Positions 33,834-41,297 of a stretch of 64,000 nucleotides of DNA are shown here, piece by piece. Positions within the stretch are counted from its first letter, which is position 1. Every line of letters begins with the position of its first letter. Source of the stretch: Mucilaginibacter flavidus (GTDB lineage: Bacteria > Bacteroidota > Bacteroidia > Sphingobacteriales > Sphingobacteriaceae); the NCBI RefSeq assembly GCF_024055575.1, contig NZ_JAMXOE010000014.1, forward strand, positions 62,001-126,000. Reading direction: 5' to 3'. Position numbers and translations under genes: made by a program. The notes beneath the pieces are model-generated. The model did not search any database. It was given only the letters and a program-made list of their open reading frames with translations, and was not told where the DNA came from.

Positions 33834-34787
33834 ATGAAAATTTCAGACAAAACGGATAAGCTGCTAAGTCTTGGTTTGAACAAAGATATATTAAATCATT
33901 ACCTCGAACCGCACAGATTTTATCATACACTGGAGCATTTGGACGACATCTGCGACCAACTGGACAAAAAAGGATATGGGGATAATGATGCATTATTGTT
34001 AGCAACTGTATTTCATGATATTATATACGACCCGAGATCTCCAACCAATGAAGAAGATTCCGCATCGTATTTTAATAAAGTGTTTTCCGGGAGCCAGGCT
34101 TTAAAGGACGATGTAACTCAAATAATTTTAGATACTAAAACTCATCAGGCTCAAAGTGAGTTGTCTGCAATATTTTGTGAAGCAGACCTTAATATTCTGC
34201 AACAGCCATTTCATAGATTACTGGAGTACGAACAACAAATATTTAAGGAATTTCAGTTTGTTGATTATTCCGTTTACAAACAAAAAAGGATTGAGGCGCT
34301 TGAAGACCTGGCGCTAAAAGCAAACAGCCCCGACCTGGCGTATTTAATTGATTATGTAAGGGCGCGCAAACCAAATATCGCGGTTTACCCGGGCAGTTTT
34401 AATCCTTTTCACAAAGGGCATTACAACATATTGCAAAAGGCAGAACAAATATTTGACAAGGTAATTATTGCCCGTGGCTTTAATCCCGGAAAAGAAAAGG
34501 CATCTTATGAATTGCCCGATGCTCTAAAATGCCGGCAGACAGCAACGTATGAAGGATTGCTTACTGAATTCACAAATAACCTCGGATATGATGTTACAAT
34601 AATCCGTGGGCTAAGAAATGGCTCCGACTTACATTATGAATTAAATCAATATCGCTACCTACAGGAATTAAGTGATAAACATATAAACGTGGTAGCTATT
34701 TTTTGCGACATGGAATTTGAGCACATTTCCAGCACAGGTATAAGGCAATTGGAAAAATATGGGAAAGCAAGTGAATATTTGATTTAG
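33834..34787 (+). CDS. HD-domain/CoaD-like fusion protein
   Basis: The 317-residue protein joins two enzymes. Residues about 1-178 are an HD-type metal phosphohydrolase of the COG4339 group, with H31 in F-Y-H-T-L-E-H and H61-D62 in F-H-D-I-I-Y-D. Residues about 181-317 are a nucleotidyltransferase of the phosphopantetheine adenylyltransferase type: P186-G-S-F-N-P-F-H193-K-G-H196, G-L-R-N-G-S-D-L-H-Y-E, and S-S-T-G-I-R-Q near the end. CoaD normally is a stand-alone protein of about 160 residues, so this could be a true CoaD, a paralogue, or an enzyme with another substrate. The two domains share one continuous frame without a frameshift. Confidence 0.85.
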   Translation: MKISDKTDKLLSLGLNKDILNHYLEPHRFYHTLEHLDDICDQLDKKGYGDNDALLLATVFHDIIYDPRSPTNEEDSASYFNKVFSGSQALKDDVTQIILDTKTHQAQSELSAIFCEADLNILQQPFHRLLEYEQQIFKEFQFVDYSVYKQKRIEALEDLALKANSPDLAYLIDYVRARKPNIAVYPGSFNPFHKGHYNILQKAEQIFDKVIIARGFNPGKEKASYELPDALKCRQTATYEGLLTEFTNNLGYDVTIIRGLRNGSDLHYELNQYRYLQELSDKHINVVAIFCDMEFEHISSTGIRQLEKYGKASEYLI

Positions 34788-34833
34788 CGAATTTACAACC
34801 TCTCCAGCAACTACAACTTATTCAACCAATCCC

Positions 34834-34864
34834 TTGCAATTCCCACAAACAAACCATACCTTTG
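34834..34864 (+). promoter_or_regulatory. Consensus Bacteroidota promoter upstream of rpsO
   Basis: TTG at 34834-34836 and TACCTTTG at 34857-34864 are separated by 20 bp, matching the TTG/TAnnTTTG promoter of Bacteroidota. Transcription would start near 34870, giving a leader of about 40 bases before rpsO at 34911. Confidence 0.75.
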
Positions 34865-34910
34865 CACCCACAATTAATAGAATTATTTACGCTTTAATAT
34901 TATTCAGGTA

Positions 34911-35189
34911 ATGTATTTAAGTTCAGAAGCAAAAGCAGAGATTTTTGCAAAACATGGTAAAAGCGCCGCCGACACTGGCACAGCTGAAGGTCAGGTAGCT
35001 TTGTTTACCTATCGCATTGCACATTTAACAGGTCACTTGAAAAAAAACAAACACGATTTTTCAACCCAGTTATCACTGCAAAAATTAGTAGGTAAACGCC
35101 GCGCATTGCTGGCATACCTATTCAAAAAAGACATTGAAAGATATCGTGCTATCATCAAAGCTTTACAGCTAAGGGATATCATCAAATAA
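34911..35189 (+). CDS. rpsO: 30S ribosomal protein S15
   Basis: The 92-residue protein is S15, which binds 16S rRNA in the central domain of the small subunit. It has the family core D-T-G-T-A-E-G-Q-V-A-L-F-T-Y-R-I-A-H-L-T-G-H with L-K-K-N-K-H-D, and K-R-R-A-L-L-A-Y-L near residue 64. The pnp gene follows after a terminator, the gene order familiar from E. coli and others. A consensus promoter lies 47 bp upstream. Confidence 0.97.
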   Translation: MYLSSEAKAEIFAKHGKSAADTGTAEGQVALFTYRIAHLTGHLKKNKHDFSTQLSLQKLVGKRRALLAYLFKKDIERYRAIIKALQLRDIIK

Positions 35190-35208
35190 CTTTTATGAAG
35201 TTTTAACA

Positions 35209-35243
35209 AAAAGCCGTCCGATTTATCAGGATGGCTTTTTTAC
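35209..35243 (+). terminator. Rho-independent terminator between rpsO and pnp
   Basis: AAAGCCGTCC pairs with GGATGGCTTT across a short A/T loop (one G:U) and is followed by a T run. It probably lets rpsO be expressed above pnp. Confidence 0.8.
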
Positions 35244-35396
35244 TTTGAATACATTATAAGTTACCTGTAAAATAACGTTTAAAGCTTATAATTTTTTAGT
35301 TGCCGCTTTAAGGCAATTTAAAGCACGAAATAATATACACACACATAAAAACCGGTGCGCTCCGAAAGATGAAAAGTGCACCAAAACGAAAAAAAG

Positions 35397-37520
35397 ATGA
35401 GTTTAAATGTAATTAAAAAGGTTATCGATTTAGGTGACGGCCGCACCATTGAGATTGAAACCGGTAAACTGGCCAAACAAGCCGATGGCTCTGTAGTAAT
35501 TAAAATGGGTGATACCATGTTATTGGCTACTGTAGTATCATCGTTAGAAGCAAAAGAAGGGGTTGACTTTTTACCCCTATCAGTTGATTACCAGGAGAAA
35601 TACGCGGCTACAGGCCGTATCCCCGGTGGTTTTTTACGCCGCGAGGCTCGTTTGTCAGACTACGAGGTTTTAATCTCGCGTTTGGTCGACCGCGCTTTGC
35701 GCCCTATGTTCCCTTCTGATTATCACGCTGATACGCAAGTGATGATCTCGCTTATTTCTGCTGATAAAGACATTATGCCCGACTGCCTTGCAGGTTTGGC
35801 GGCATCAGCAGCATTATCTGTATCAAACATTCCTTTTAATGGCCCTATTTCTGAAGTGCGTGTTGCTAAAGTTGATGGCCAGTTAATTATCAACCCAACG
35901 TTGAGCCAGCTGGCTAATGCTACTTTAGAATTTATCGTAGCGGGTAGTGAGCATGACATCAACATGGTTGAAGGTGAATCGAAAGAGATCCAGGAAGCTG
36001 AGTTGGTTGAGGCAATTAAATTTGCGCACACGGCTATCAAAATCCAGTGTTTAGCCCAAAAAGAATTGACCATTGAAGTTGGCAAGACCGAAAAACGCGC
36101 CTACAGCCACGAGCACAGCAACGAGGATTTGAAAAAAGCTATCTATGCTGCTACTTATGACCAGGTTTACGCTATCGCCGGTTCAGCTTCTGCAAAAGAC
36201 GAGCGTTCAGTTAAATTTAAGGAAGTACGTGACGCTTACATCGCTACTTTAGGCGAGATCGATGACATCACTAAATCACTTGCTAAGAAATATTACCACG
36301 ATGTGGAGTATGACGCTATCCGTAACCTCGTATTAGATGAAGGCAAACGTTTAGATGGCCGTACCACTACCCAGATCCGCCCGATATGGAGCGAGATCGG
36401 CTACTTGCCGTCTGCCCACGGTTCTGCAGTATTTACCCGCGGCGAAACACAAGCATTAACTACTGTTACCTTGGGCGCTAAGGATGATGAGCAAATGATT
36501 GACGGCGCATTCATTAATGGCTACCAGAAATTCCTGTTACATTACAATTTCCCTGGTTTCTCAACCGGTGAGGTTCGCCCTAACAGGGGTGCAGGCCGTC
36601 GCGAGATCGGTCACGGTAACCTGGCTATGCGTTCGTTAAAACGCGTATTGCCTGCCGAAGATGCCAATCCATACACTATCCGTATCGTATCCGATATCCT
36701 GGAGTCAAATGGTTCATCGTCAATGGCTACGGTTTGTGCCGGTACATTGGCTTTGATGGATGCAGGTGTAAAAATTACATCACCGGTATCTGGTATCGCA
36801 ATGGGATTGATCACTAACGAAATGGGTACCAAATATGCTATCCTTTCGGATATTTTGGGTGATGAAGACCACCTGGGCGATATGGACTTTAAAGTTACAG
36901 GCACCAAAAACGGTATTGTTGCCGTGCAAATGGACCTTAAAATAAATGGCTTATCATACGAGGTATTAACCAACGCGTTAAACCAGGCGAAAGATGGCCG
37001 TTTACATATCCTCGGCGAAATGGCTAAAACCATTACCGAGCCGCGTGAAGATTACAAACCACATGCGCCGCGTATTATTACCATCCGTATCGATAAGGAA
37101 TTTATCGGCGCGGTAATTGGTCCCGGTGGTAAGATCATCCAGGAAATGCAACGTGAAACCGGTGCTACTATCTCTATCGAGGAAGTTGGCAACCAGGGTG
37201 TTGTTCAGATATTTGCCGATAACAAAGAATCTATCGATAAAGCAGTTACCCGTATTAAAAACATCGCTTCGAAACCAGAGGTTGGTGAAATTTACGAAGG
37301 TAAAGTAAAATCGATAATGCCTTTTGGTGCATTTGTTGAAATTATGCCAGGTAAAGACGGTTTGCTGCACATATCGGAAATTGACCACAAAAGGTTTGAA
37401 ACCATGGATGGCATTTTCGAAATTGGCGACGAAGTACGTGTAAAACTGCTTGAGGTTGACAAACAAGGCAAATTGAAGCTTTCGCGTAAAGCTTTATTGC
37501 CACGACCAGAAAATAAATAA
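35397..37520 (+). CDS. pnp: Polynucleotide phosphorylase
   Basis: The 707-residue exoribonuclease degrades RNA 3' to 5' using phosphate. Two RNase PH domains (about 1-215 and 300-545) flank a helical linker; a KH domain (I-G-A-V-I-G-P-G-G-K-I-I, about 565) and an S1 domain (about 620-690) follow. The start at M-S-L-N-V-I-K-K (35397) is preferred over an in-frame ATG 21 bp upstream because it matches the usual N-terminus. It follows rpsO, separated by a terminator, and ends before a strong hairpin. Confidence 0.97.
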   Translation: MSLNVIKKVIDLGDGRTIEIETGKLAKQADGSVVIKMGDTMLLATVVSSLEAKEGVDFLPLSVDYQEKYAATGRIPGGFLRREARLSDYEVLISRLVDRALRPMFPSDYHADTQVMISLISADKDIMPDCLAGLAASAALSVSNIPFNGPISEVRVAKVDGQLIINPTLSQLANATLEFIVAGSEHDINMVEGESKEIQEAELVEAIKFAHTAIKIQCLAQKELTIEVGKTEKRAYSHEHSNEDLKKAIYAATYDQVYAIAGSASAKDERSVKFKEVRDAYIATLGEIDDITKSLAKKYYHDVEYDAIRNLVLDEGKRLDGRTTTQIRPIWSEIGYLPSAHGSAVFTRGETQALTTVTLGAKDDEQMIDGAFINGYQKFLLHYNFPGFSTGEVRPNRGAGRREIGHGNLAMRSLKRVLPAEDANPYTIRIVSDILESNGSSSMATVCAGTLALMDAGVKITSPVSGIAMGLITNEMGTKYAILSDILGDEDHLGDMDFKVTGTKNGIVAVQMDLKINGLSYEVLTNALNQAKDGRLHILGEMAKTITEPREDYKPHAPRIITIRIDKEFIGAVIGPGGKIIQEMQRETGATISIEEVGNQGVVQIFADNKESIDKAVTRIKNIASKPEVGEIYEGKVKSIMPFGAFVEIMPGKDGLLHISEIDHKRFETMDGIFEIGDEVRVKLLEVDKQGKLKLSRKALLPRPENK

Positions 37521-37608
37521 GTTGAGTTGAATAAGTTGATGAGGATGAAAGAGTTAGCCTTTTTGTAACTAAATCAATTTAATAAACAGTTTACTTAATT
37601 AACTATAC

Positions 37609-37643
37609 AATAGTAAAACCCTCGTTATGAGGGTTTTACTATT
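37609..37643. terminator. Perfect 15-bp hairpin after pnp
   Basis: AATAGTAAAACCCTC (37609-37623) pairs perfectly with GAGGGTTTTACTATT (37629-37643) around GTTAT. This is the likely pnp terminator. Confidence 0.85.
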
Positions 37644-37748
37644 TAAATGAAATTATTTTCATTTTTTTAAAACAAAAAGTACTTTTTTGAACTTCATATT
37701 AATTAATGTTAAGCTGATAAAACCCTTAAGTCCGATCCCTACTATAAA

Positions 37749-38018
37749 ATGACTTCTACTAATAGCGATCCTTTAGATTTTATAAATAATAATTCGGGTA
37801 TACAGTCGGGCTCACAAGCGGATTTAGTGCAATTGTTATTATACGAAATTATCAGGGTTAAAGAACTTATCACCTATTACGATTCTATCCCCAATGGCGG
37901 CGGCCAGCTCGGCTCTTCCATCTTAAATGAGCTTGTTTCTGAAGCTTATAACTCCCTTGTTAACTATGACACCGTGCTGATGCAGAAGTATTATGATTTG
38001 CTGCTGAATTGCGATTGA
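37749..38018 (+). CDS. Hypothetical 89-residue protein
   Basis: The product is polar with a Ser/Asn-rich N-terminus and a helical centre (L-V-Q-L-L-L-Y-E-I-I-R-V-K-E-L) without signal or membrane helix. There is no recognised domain. The ATG start is preceded by AT-rich DNA after the pnp terminator, so it is probably transcribed alone. A hairpin follows the stop codon at 38031-38063. Confidence 0.6.
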   Translation: MTSTNSDPLDFINNNSGIQSGSQADLVQLLLYEIIRVKELITYYDSIPNGGGQLGSSILNELVSEAYNSLVNYDTVLMQKYYDLLLNCD

Positions 38019-38339
38019 TTTAGGGCTAAAGTCCGAGAAGTCCTAAAGGCGAAAGGATCGGACATCTGCAGTATTTACAAGTCCTACAACCCTCCTGAAG
38101 CTTTTTACACGCCTGCAGCTTGTTGCCAAAAACCTGTATAATCCATAGAACCTGTTACATTATGGTTAAAAACAATTTCAAGCTAGTGTAAGTGTTATAA
38201 TTGTAACCTCAACAGTAATTCTTTGTGCTATAAAGGCTGCGCTGATGAACCCGGTAAATAAGTTTGAAGAATGAGTAGACTAAATCCTTTAAACAAACTT
38301 ACGAAGCCTTAAGGCTTCGTAAGTTTGTTTAACACGCGT
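38019..38339. other. 321-bp intergenic region with stacked hairpin
   Basis: GTCCGA (38031-38036) pairs with TCGGAC (38058-38063) and, inside it, TCCT with AGGA, making a hairpin just after the 89-residue gene; it may act as a weak terminator. No ORF with coding features is seen between 38064 and 38290. The region ends in the 40-bp palindrome 38291-38330. Confidence 0.55.
38291..38330 (-). terminator. Perfect 40-bp palindrome after the leader-peptide gene
   Basis: AAACAAACTTACGAAGCCTT is followed immediately by its exact reverse complement (20-bp arms, no loop). It lies 9 bp beyond the stop of the minus-strand peptide gene at 38340 and is symmetrical, so it could terminate in both directions. 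Confidence 0.8.
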
Positions 38340-38561
38340 CTAATCGTTCGGGCAATCTACATACCAACCGTGCAATGGCGAGCACATGTTGTTAGTAAGC
38401 CCCGCTACGCAGCCCGCAAAACGAGAGTAGTCTGTGGTAAAATGGCCACATGAAGCATGGCATTGCTGATAGGCTGTATTACAATCAACCCCACCACCTT
38501 TTACTTTTGACATTTCTGCCCTGCTTAGTGGTGCAATACCGCTTTCTTTAAGATTTTTCAT
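38340..38561 (-). CDS. Double-glycine leader peptide with Cys-rich core
   Basis: The 73-residue product starts with M-K-N-L-K-E-S-G-I-A-P-L-S-R-A-E-M-S-K-V-K-G-G-G, the form of a Bacteroidota natural-product/bacteriocin leader ending in Gly-Gly. The putative core (from about residue 24) has six Cys at 27, 34, 38, 51, 60 and 70, enough for three disulfides or other modification. It is preceded by an AT-rich leader with no maturation, peptidase-transporter or immunity gene nearby in this window. It could be a secreted peptide matured by enzymes encoded elsewhere. Confidence 0.7.
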   Translation of the reverse strand: MKNLKESGIAPLSRAEMSKVKGGGVDCNTAYQQCHASCGHFTTDYSRFAGCVAGLTNNMCSPLHGWYVDCPND

Positions 38562-38826
38562 ACTTTTTATTGTTTAAGGTTTTAAATTTTAATAAAAATA
38601 TAAATTAAATAGATTTGGTAACTAATAATTATTGAATTTCCTGCAGGTTAATAAAAAACCCCAACGGGGCGAAATCCGTCAGTGCAGGTCGCAGGCCCGC
38701 GCCAAATGGCATAAGCGCTTTTTTAACGTGAATGACCAAACCCGCCTTTCACATAAAAAAACAAGTCATACACATAAAATAACAACCGGCTCACGGTTTT
38801 TGTGGTAAATTAGTTTATTCAACAAT

Positions 38827-39882
38827 ATGCTAAATCACTACGGCCGCAAACGGCGGGTTTACTATTTAATATTTGCTATAGCATTTGCCTTTGTATGGTA
38901 CCTGTTTAAGCTGGGTGGGTTCCCCAAACCACTGAGGGCTTTATTTTCTACTATAATCGATATCACCTTTAGCATTACGGCACTGGTTGTTACCGTTGAG
39001 TTACTATTGCCTAAATTCTTTTACAAAAAAAAATACCTGCAGTTTACCGCAGGGTTTTTAATAGTGAGTTTGGCTGCTGCATTGCTGATTATTACCTGCC
39101 AGGTTGGCCTGATGGGTTACACCCTTGCTGGGTATTATCAAAAAAACCTCACTCAATACAGGGAGCATTTTTACTATTGGTTTTGGTCCGATTTGGTGCT
39201 GGGGTCATATTTCCTGGTATCGTTTATATCGCTGGGTGGTTTTGCTATCCGGCTCTCGTTCGACCGTATACTTGCTACCCGGCAAATGGAAACCCTTGAG
39301 AAAGAACGCAATATTGCCGAACTGGAAACCCTGAAAAATCAGATAAATCCGCATTTTTTGTTTAATGCCCTTAATACCATTTATTATAAAATTGACCGTG
39401 TAAACACTCCTGCCAGGCTGATGGTTGAACAGTTTTCATCCTTATTAAGGTATCAGCTTTATGAGTGTGATGTAACTGAAGTGGAGATTGAAAAAGAATT
39501 GAAGTTTATTATTAATTATGTCGAACTTCAAAAAGAAAGGTTAAGCGAATCCACTACGGTTGGTTACGATGGGCTCGATGACATAGAAGGATTTTCAATT
39601 GCCCCCTTTATTCTAATGCCGGTAGTTGAAAACTGTTTTAAACATGTATCACAAATTAAAGATGGTGAAAACGTTATTGAAATTAGCGCCGCTATGAAGG
39701 ATGGCTGGTTTTGTTTTGAAACAATCAACACTGTCAATGCAATGGTTAGCTCAGAAAAAAAAGGTATTGGGCTACGTAATGTAAAGAAACGACTGGAACT
39801 GATTTATCCCGGCAATTTTTCAATTACCATTGATAAAGCGAACGAAAAATTTAAGCTGACGTTAACTGTCAAAATTAAATGA
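38827..39882 (+). CDS. LytS-type sensor histidine kinase
   Basis: The 351-residue kinase has four N-terminal membrane helices (about 12-30, 42-62, 72-94, 118-140), a coiled segment and a His_kinase domain with H176 in N-P-H-F-L-F-N-A-L-N-T-I. The HATPase end has I-A-P-F-I-L-M-P-V-V-E-N-C-F-K-H and G-I-G-L-R-N-V-K-K-R-L. It overlaps the response regulator start by 4 bp. The ligand is unknown. Confidence 0.93.
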   Translation: MLNHYGRKRRVYYLIFAIAFAFVWYLFKLGGFPKPLRALFSTIIDITFSITALVVTVELLLPKFFYKKKYLQFTAGFLIVSLAAALLIITCQVGLMGYTLAGYYQKNLTQYREHFYYWFWSDLVLGSYFLVSFISLGGFAIRLSFDRILATRQMETLEKERNIAELETLKNQINPHFLFNALNTIYYKIDRVNTPARLMVEQFSSLLRYQLYECDVTEVEIEKELKFIINYVELQKERLSESTTVGYDGLDDIEGFSIAPFILMPVVENCFKHVSQIKDGENVIEISAAMKDGWFCFETINTVNAMVSSEKKGIGLRNVKKRLELIYPGNFSITIDKANEKFKLTLTVKIK

Positions 39883-40601
39883 AACTGAATTGTTTAATAG
39901 TTGATGACGAACCCATTGCCCGCAACGGCCTTGCCGCCGACGTAAAGGAATTTGATTTTTTGCACGTCGCCGGACTCGCCGAAGACGCATTCCGCGCGCT
40001 CCAGTTGTTGAATAGCGATGACCGTGTAGATATTCTTTTCCTGGATATTGATATGCCCGGCTTAAGCGGCCTGGATTTTTTAAAGCTGGTGCGGGTTAAA
40101 CCTGTGGTAATTATAACCACAGCTTACCCACAATATGCCATTGATGGTTTTGAATTGGGTGTTGTTGATTACTTATTGAAACCAATTTCGACAGATCGCC
40201 TGGCTATCGCTATTGACAAGGCCCGGAAGTGGCTGTCGCTAAATAACGATCCTGCACCGCAAAGCAGGACCAATGAGTTCCTGTACGTTAAATGCAATGG
40301 TAGTTTCGAAAAAATATTGTTCAGGGACATATTATATGTTGAGGCTGCTAATAATTATGTTTTTATTCACACAGCGGAAAAACGGTTTATCACCTACAAT
40401 ACTTTAAAAGGGCTTGAAGCACAATTGCCGGCAAACGGTTTTGTTAAAGTTCATAAATCATACCTCGTTTCACGCAATCATATCGGGCAGGTAAAAGGAA
40501 ATGAGGTTATAGTCAATGGGGCGCACATTCCGCTCAGCCGCAATTTTAAAGACGCTTTTCAAAAAGAAGTTATCTCGGGTCATTCACTTCGAAAAGACTA
40601 A
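39879..40601 (+). CDS. LytTR-type response regulator
   Basis: This 240-residue regulator has a receiver domain with D9-D10 and phosphoacceptor D56 (F-L-D-I-D-M-P), a K-P motif in Y-L-L-K-P, and a LytTR DNA-binding domain (about 130-235) with Y-V-E-A-A-N-N-Y-V and H-K-S-Y-L-V. It is the partner of the LytS-type kinase. The nearest likely target is not evident; the peptide gene at 38340 is adjacent but oriented away. Confidence 0.94.
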   Translation: MKLNCLIVDDEPIARNGLAADVKEFDFLHVAGLAEDAFRALQLLNSDDRVDILFLDIDMPGLSGLDFLKLVRVKPVVIITTAYPQYAIDGFELGVVDYLLKPISTDRLAIAIDKARKWLSLNNDPAPQSRTNEFLYVKCNGSFEKILFRDILYVEAANNYVFIHTAEKRFITYNTLKGLEAQLPANGFVKVHKSYLVSRNHIGQVKGNEVIVNGAHIPLSRNFKDAFQKEVISGHSLRKD

Positions 40602-40714
40602 ATTTCTACAACCTGTTTTATTGGCGAAATGTACAAAATGCACTTTCACCACGTAAATAGCACCACTTAAATAATTAATTACATCTGTCGTAAAATGTTG
40701 TATATGTTTATGTT

Positions 40715-41227
40715 ATGAACAGAAAAGTATTTATACGTACGGCCGGGGTTGGTGCAGCATTAAACCTTGCAGGCGGCAACTTAATGGCGCAAAAAAGCAC
40801 TGCGAAAGATGACGTACCGCCCTTGCCGATATCGCTGGTAAAAGAGTTTGTAATAGCAGGGCATGCTAATTTTGATAAGGTGAAAAGCATGCTGCTGGAA
40901 ACCCCTAACTTAATTTACAGCCAGTTTGATTGGGGGAATGGCGACTTTGAAGCTGCCATTGAAGGAGCAGGGCACCTGGGCAATAAAGACATTGCCAACT
41001 ACCTGCTGGAAGCGGGGTCACGTACAACCATTTTTGTAATGACCATGCTCGGCAAAACCGACCTGGTAAAGCCTATCCTTGAAAAATACCCGCGCTTTAT
41101 GACCACCAAAGGCCCGCATGGCTTTACCCTGTTGCACCACGCAAAAGTTGGTGGTAAAGATTCGGAGGAACTATACACCTACCTGCAGGAGAAAGGCATT
41201 AAAGACGATTGGGTGAAGCTGAAGTAG
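40715..41227 (+). CDS. Ankyrin-repeat protein with Tat-like signal
   Basis: The 170-residue protein begins M-N-R-K-V-F-I-R-T-A-G-V-G-A-A, a twin-arginine-like or Sec signal, and contains two to three ankyrin-type helical repeats (D-F-E-A-A-I-E-G-A-G-H-L-G-N-K-D-I-A and H-G-F-T-L-L-H-H-A-K-V-G-G). Ankyrin repeats mediate protein binding; no partner can be named. It is transcribed alone, and a hairpin lies at its 3' end. Confidence 0.78.
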   Translation: MNRKVFIRTAGVGAALNLAGGNLMAQKSTAKDDVPPLPISLVKEFVIAGHANFDKVKSMLLETPNLIYSQFDWGNGDFEAAIEGAGHLGNKDIANYLLEAGSRTTIFVMTMLGKTDLVKPILEKYPRFMTTKGPHGFTLLHHAKVGGKDSEELYTYLQEKGIKDDWVKLK

Positions 41228-41231
41228 TTAA

Positions 41232-41290
41232 TTAGAGGTTGGTGATTAGCGATTAGTTAGATCTTGCGGCTCCTAATCACCAGTCTCTAA
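41232..41290. repeat. Imperfect 18-bp inverted repeat, terminator-like
   Basis: TTAGAGGTTGGTGATTAG (41232-41249) and CTAATCACCAGTCTCTAA (41273-41290) pair at 16 of 18 positions. It separates the convergent ankyrin and permease genes and may terminate both. Confidence 0.7.
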
Positions 41291-41297
41291 TCACTAA

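Noticed and set aside
38031..38063. Hairpin considered as a riboswitch or small RNA
   Set aside because: Only a simple stem is visible; no known riboswitch core or tRNA-like fold could be matched by eye.
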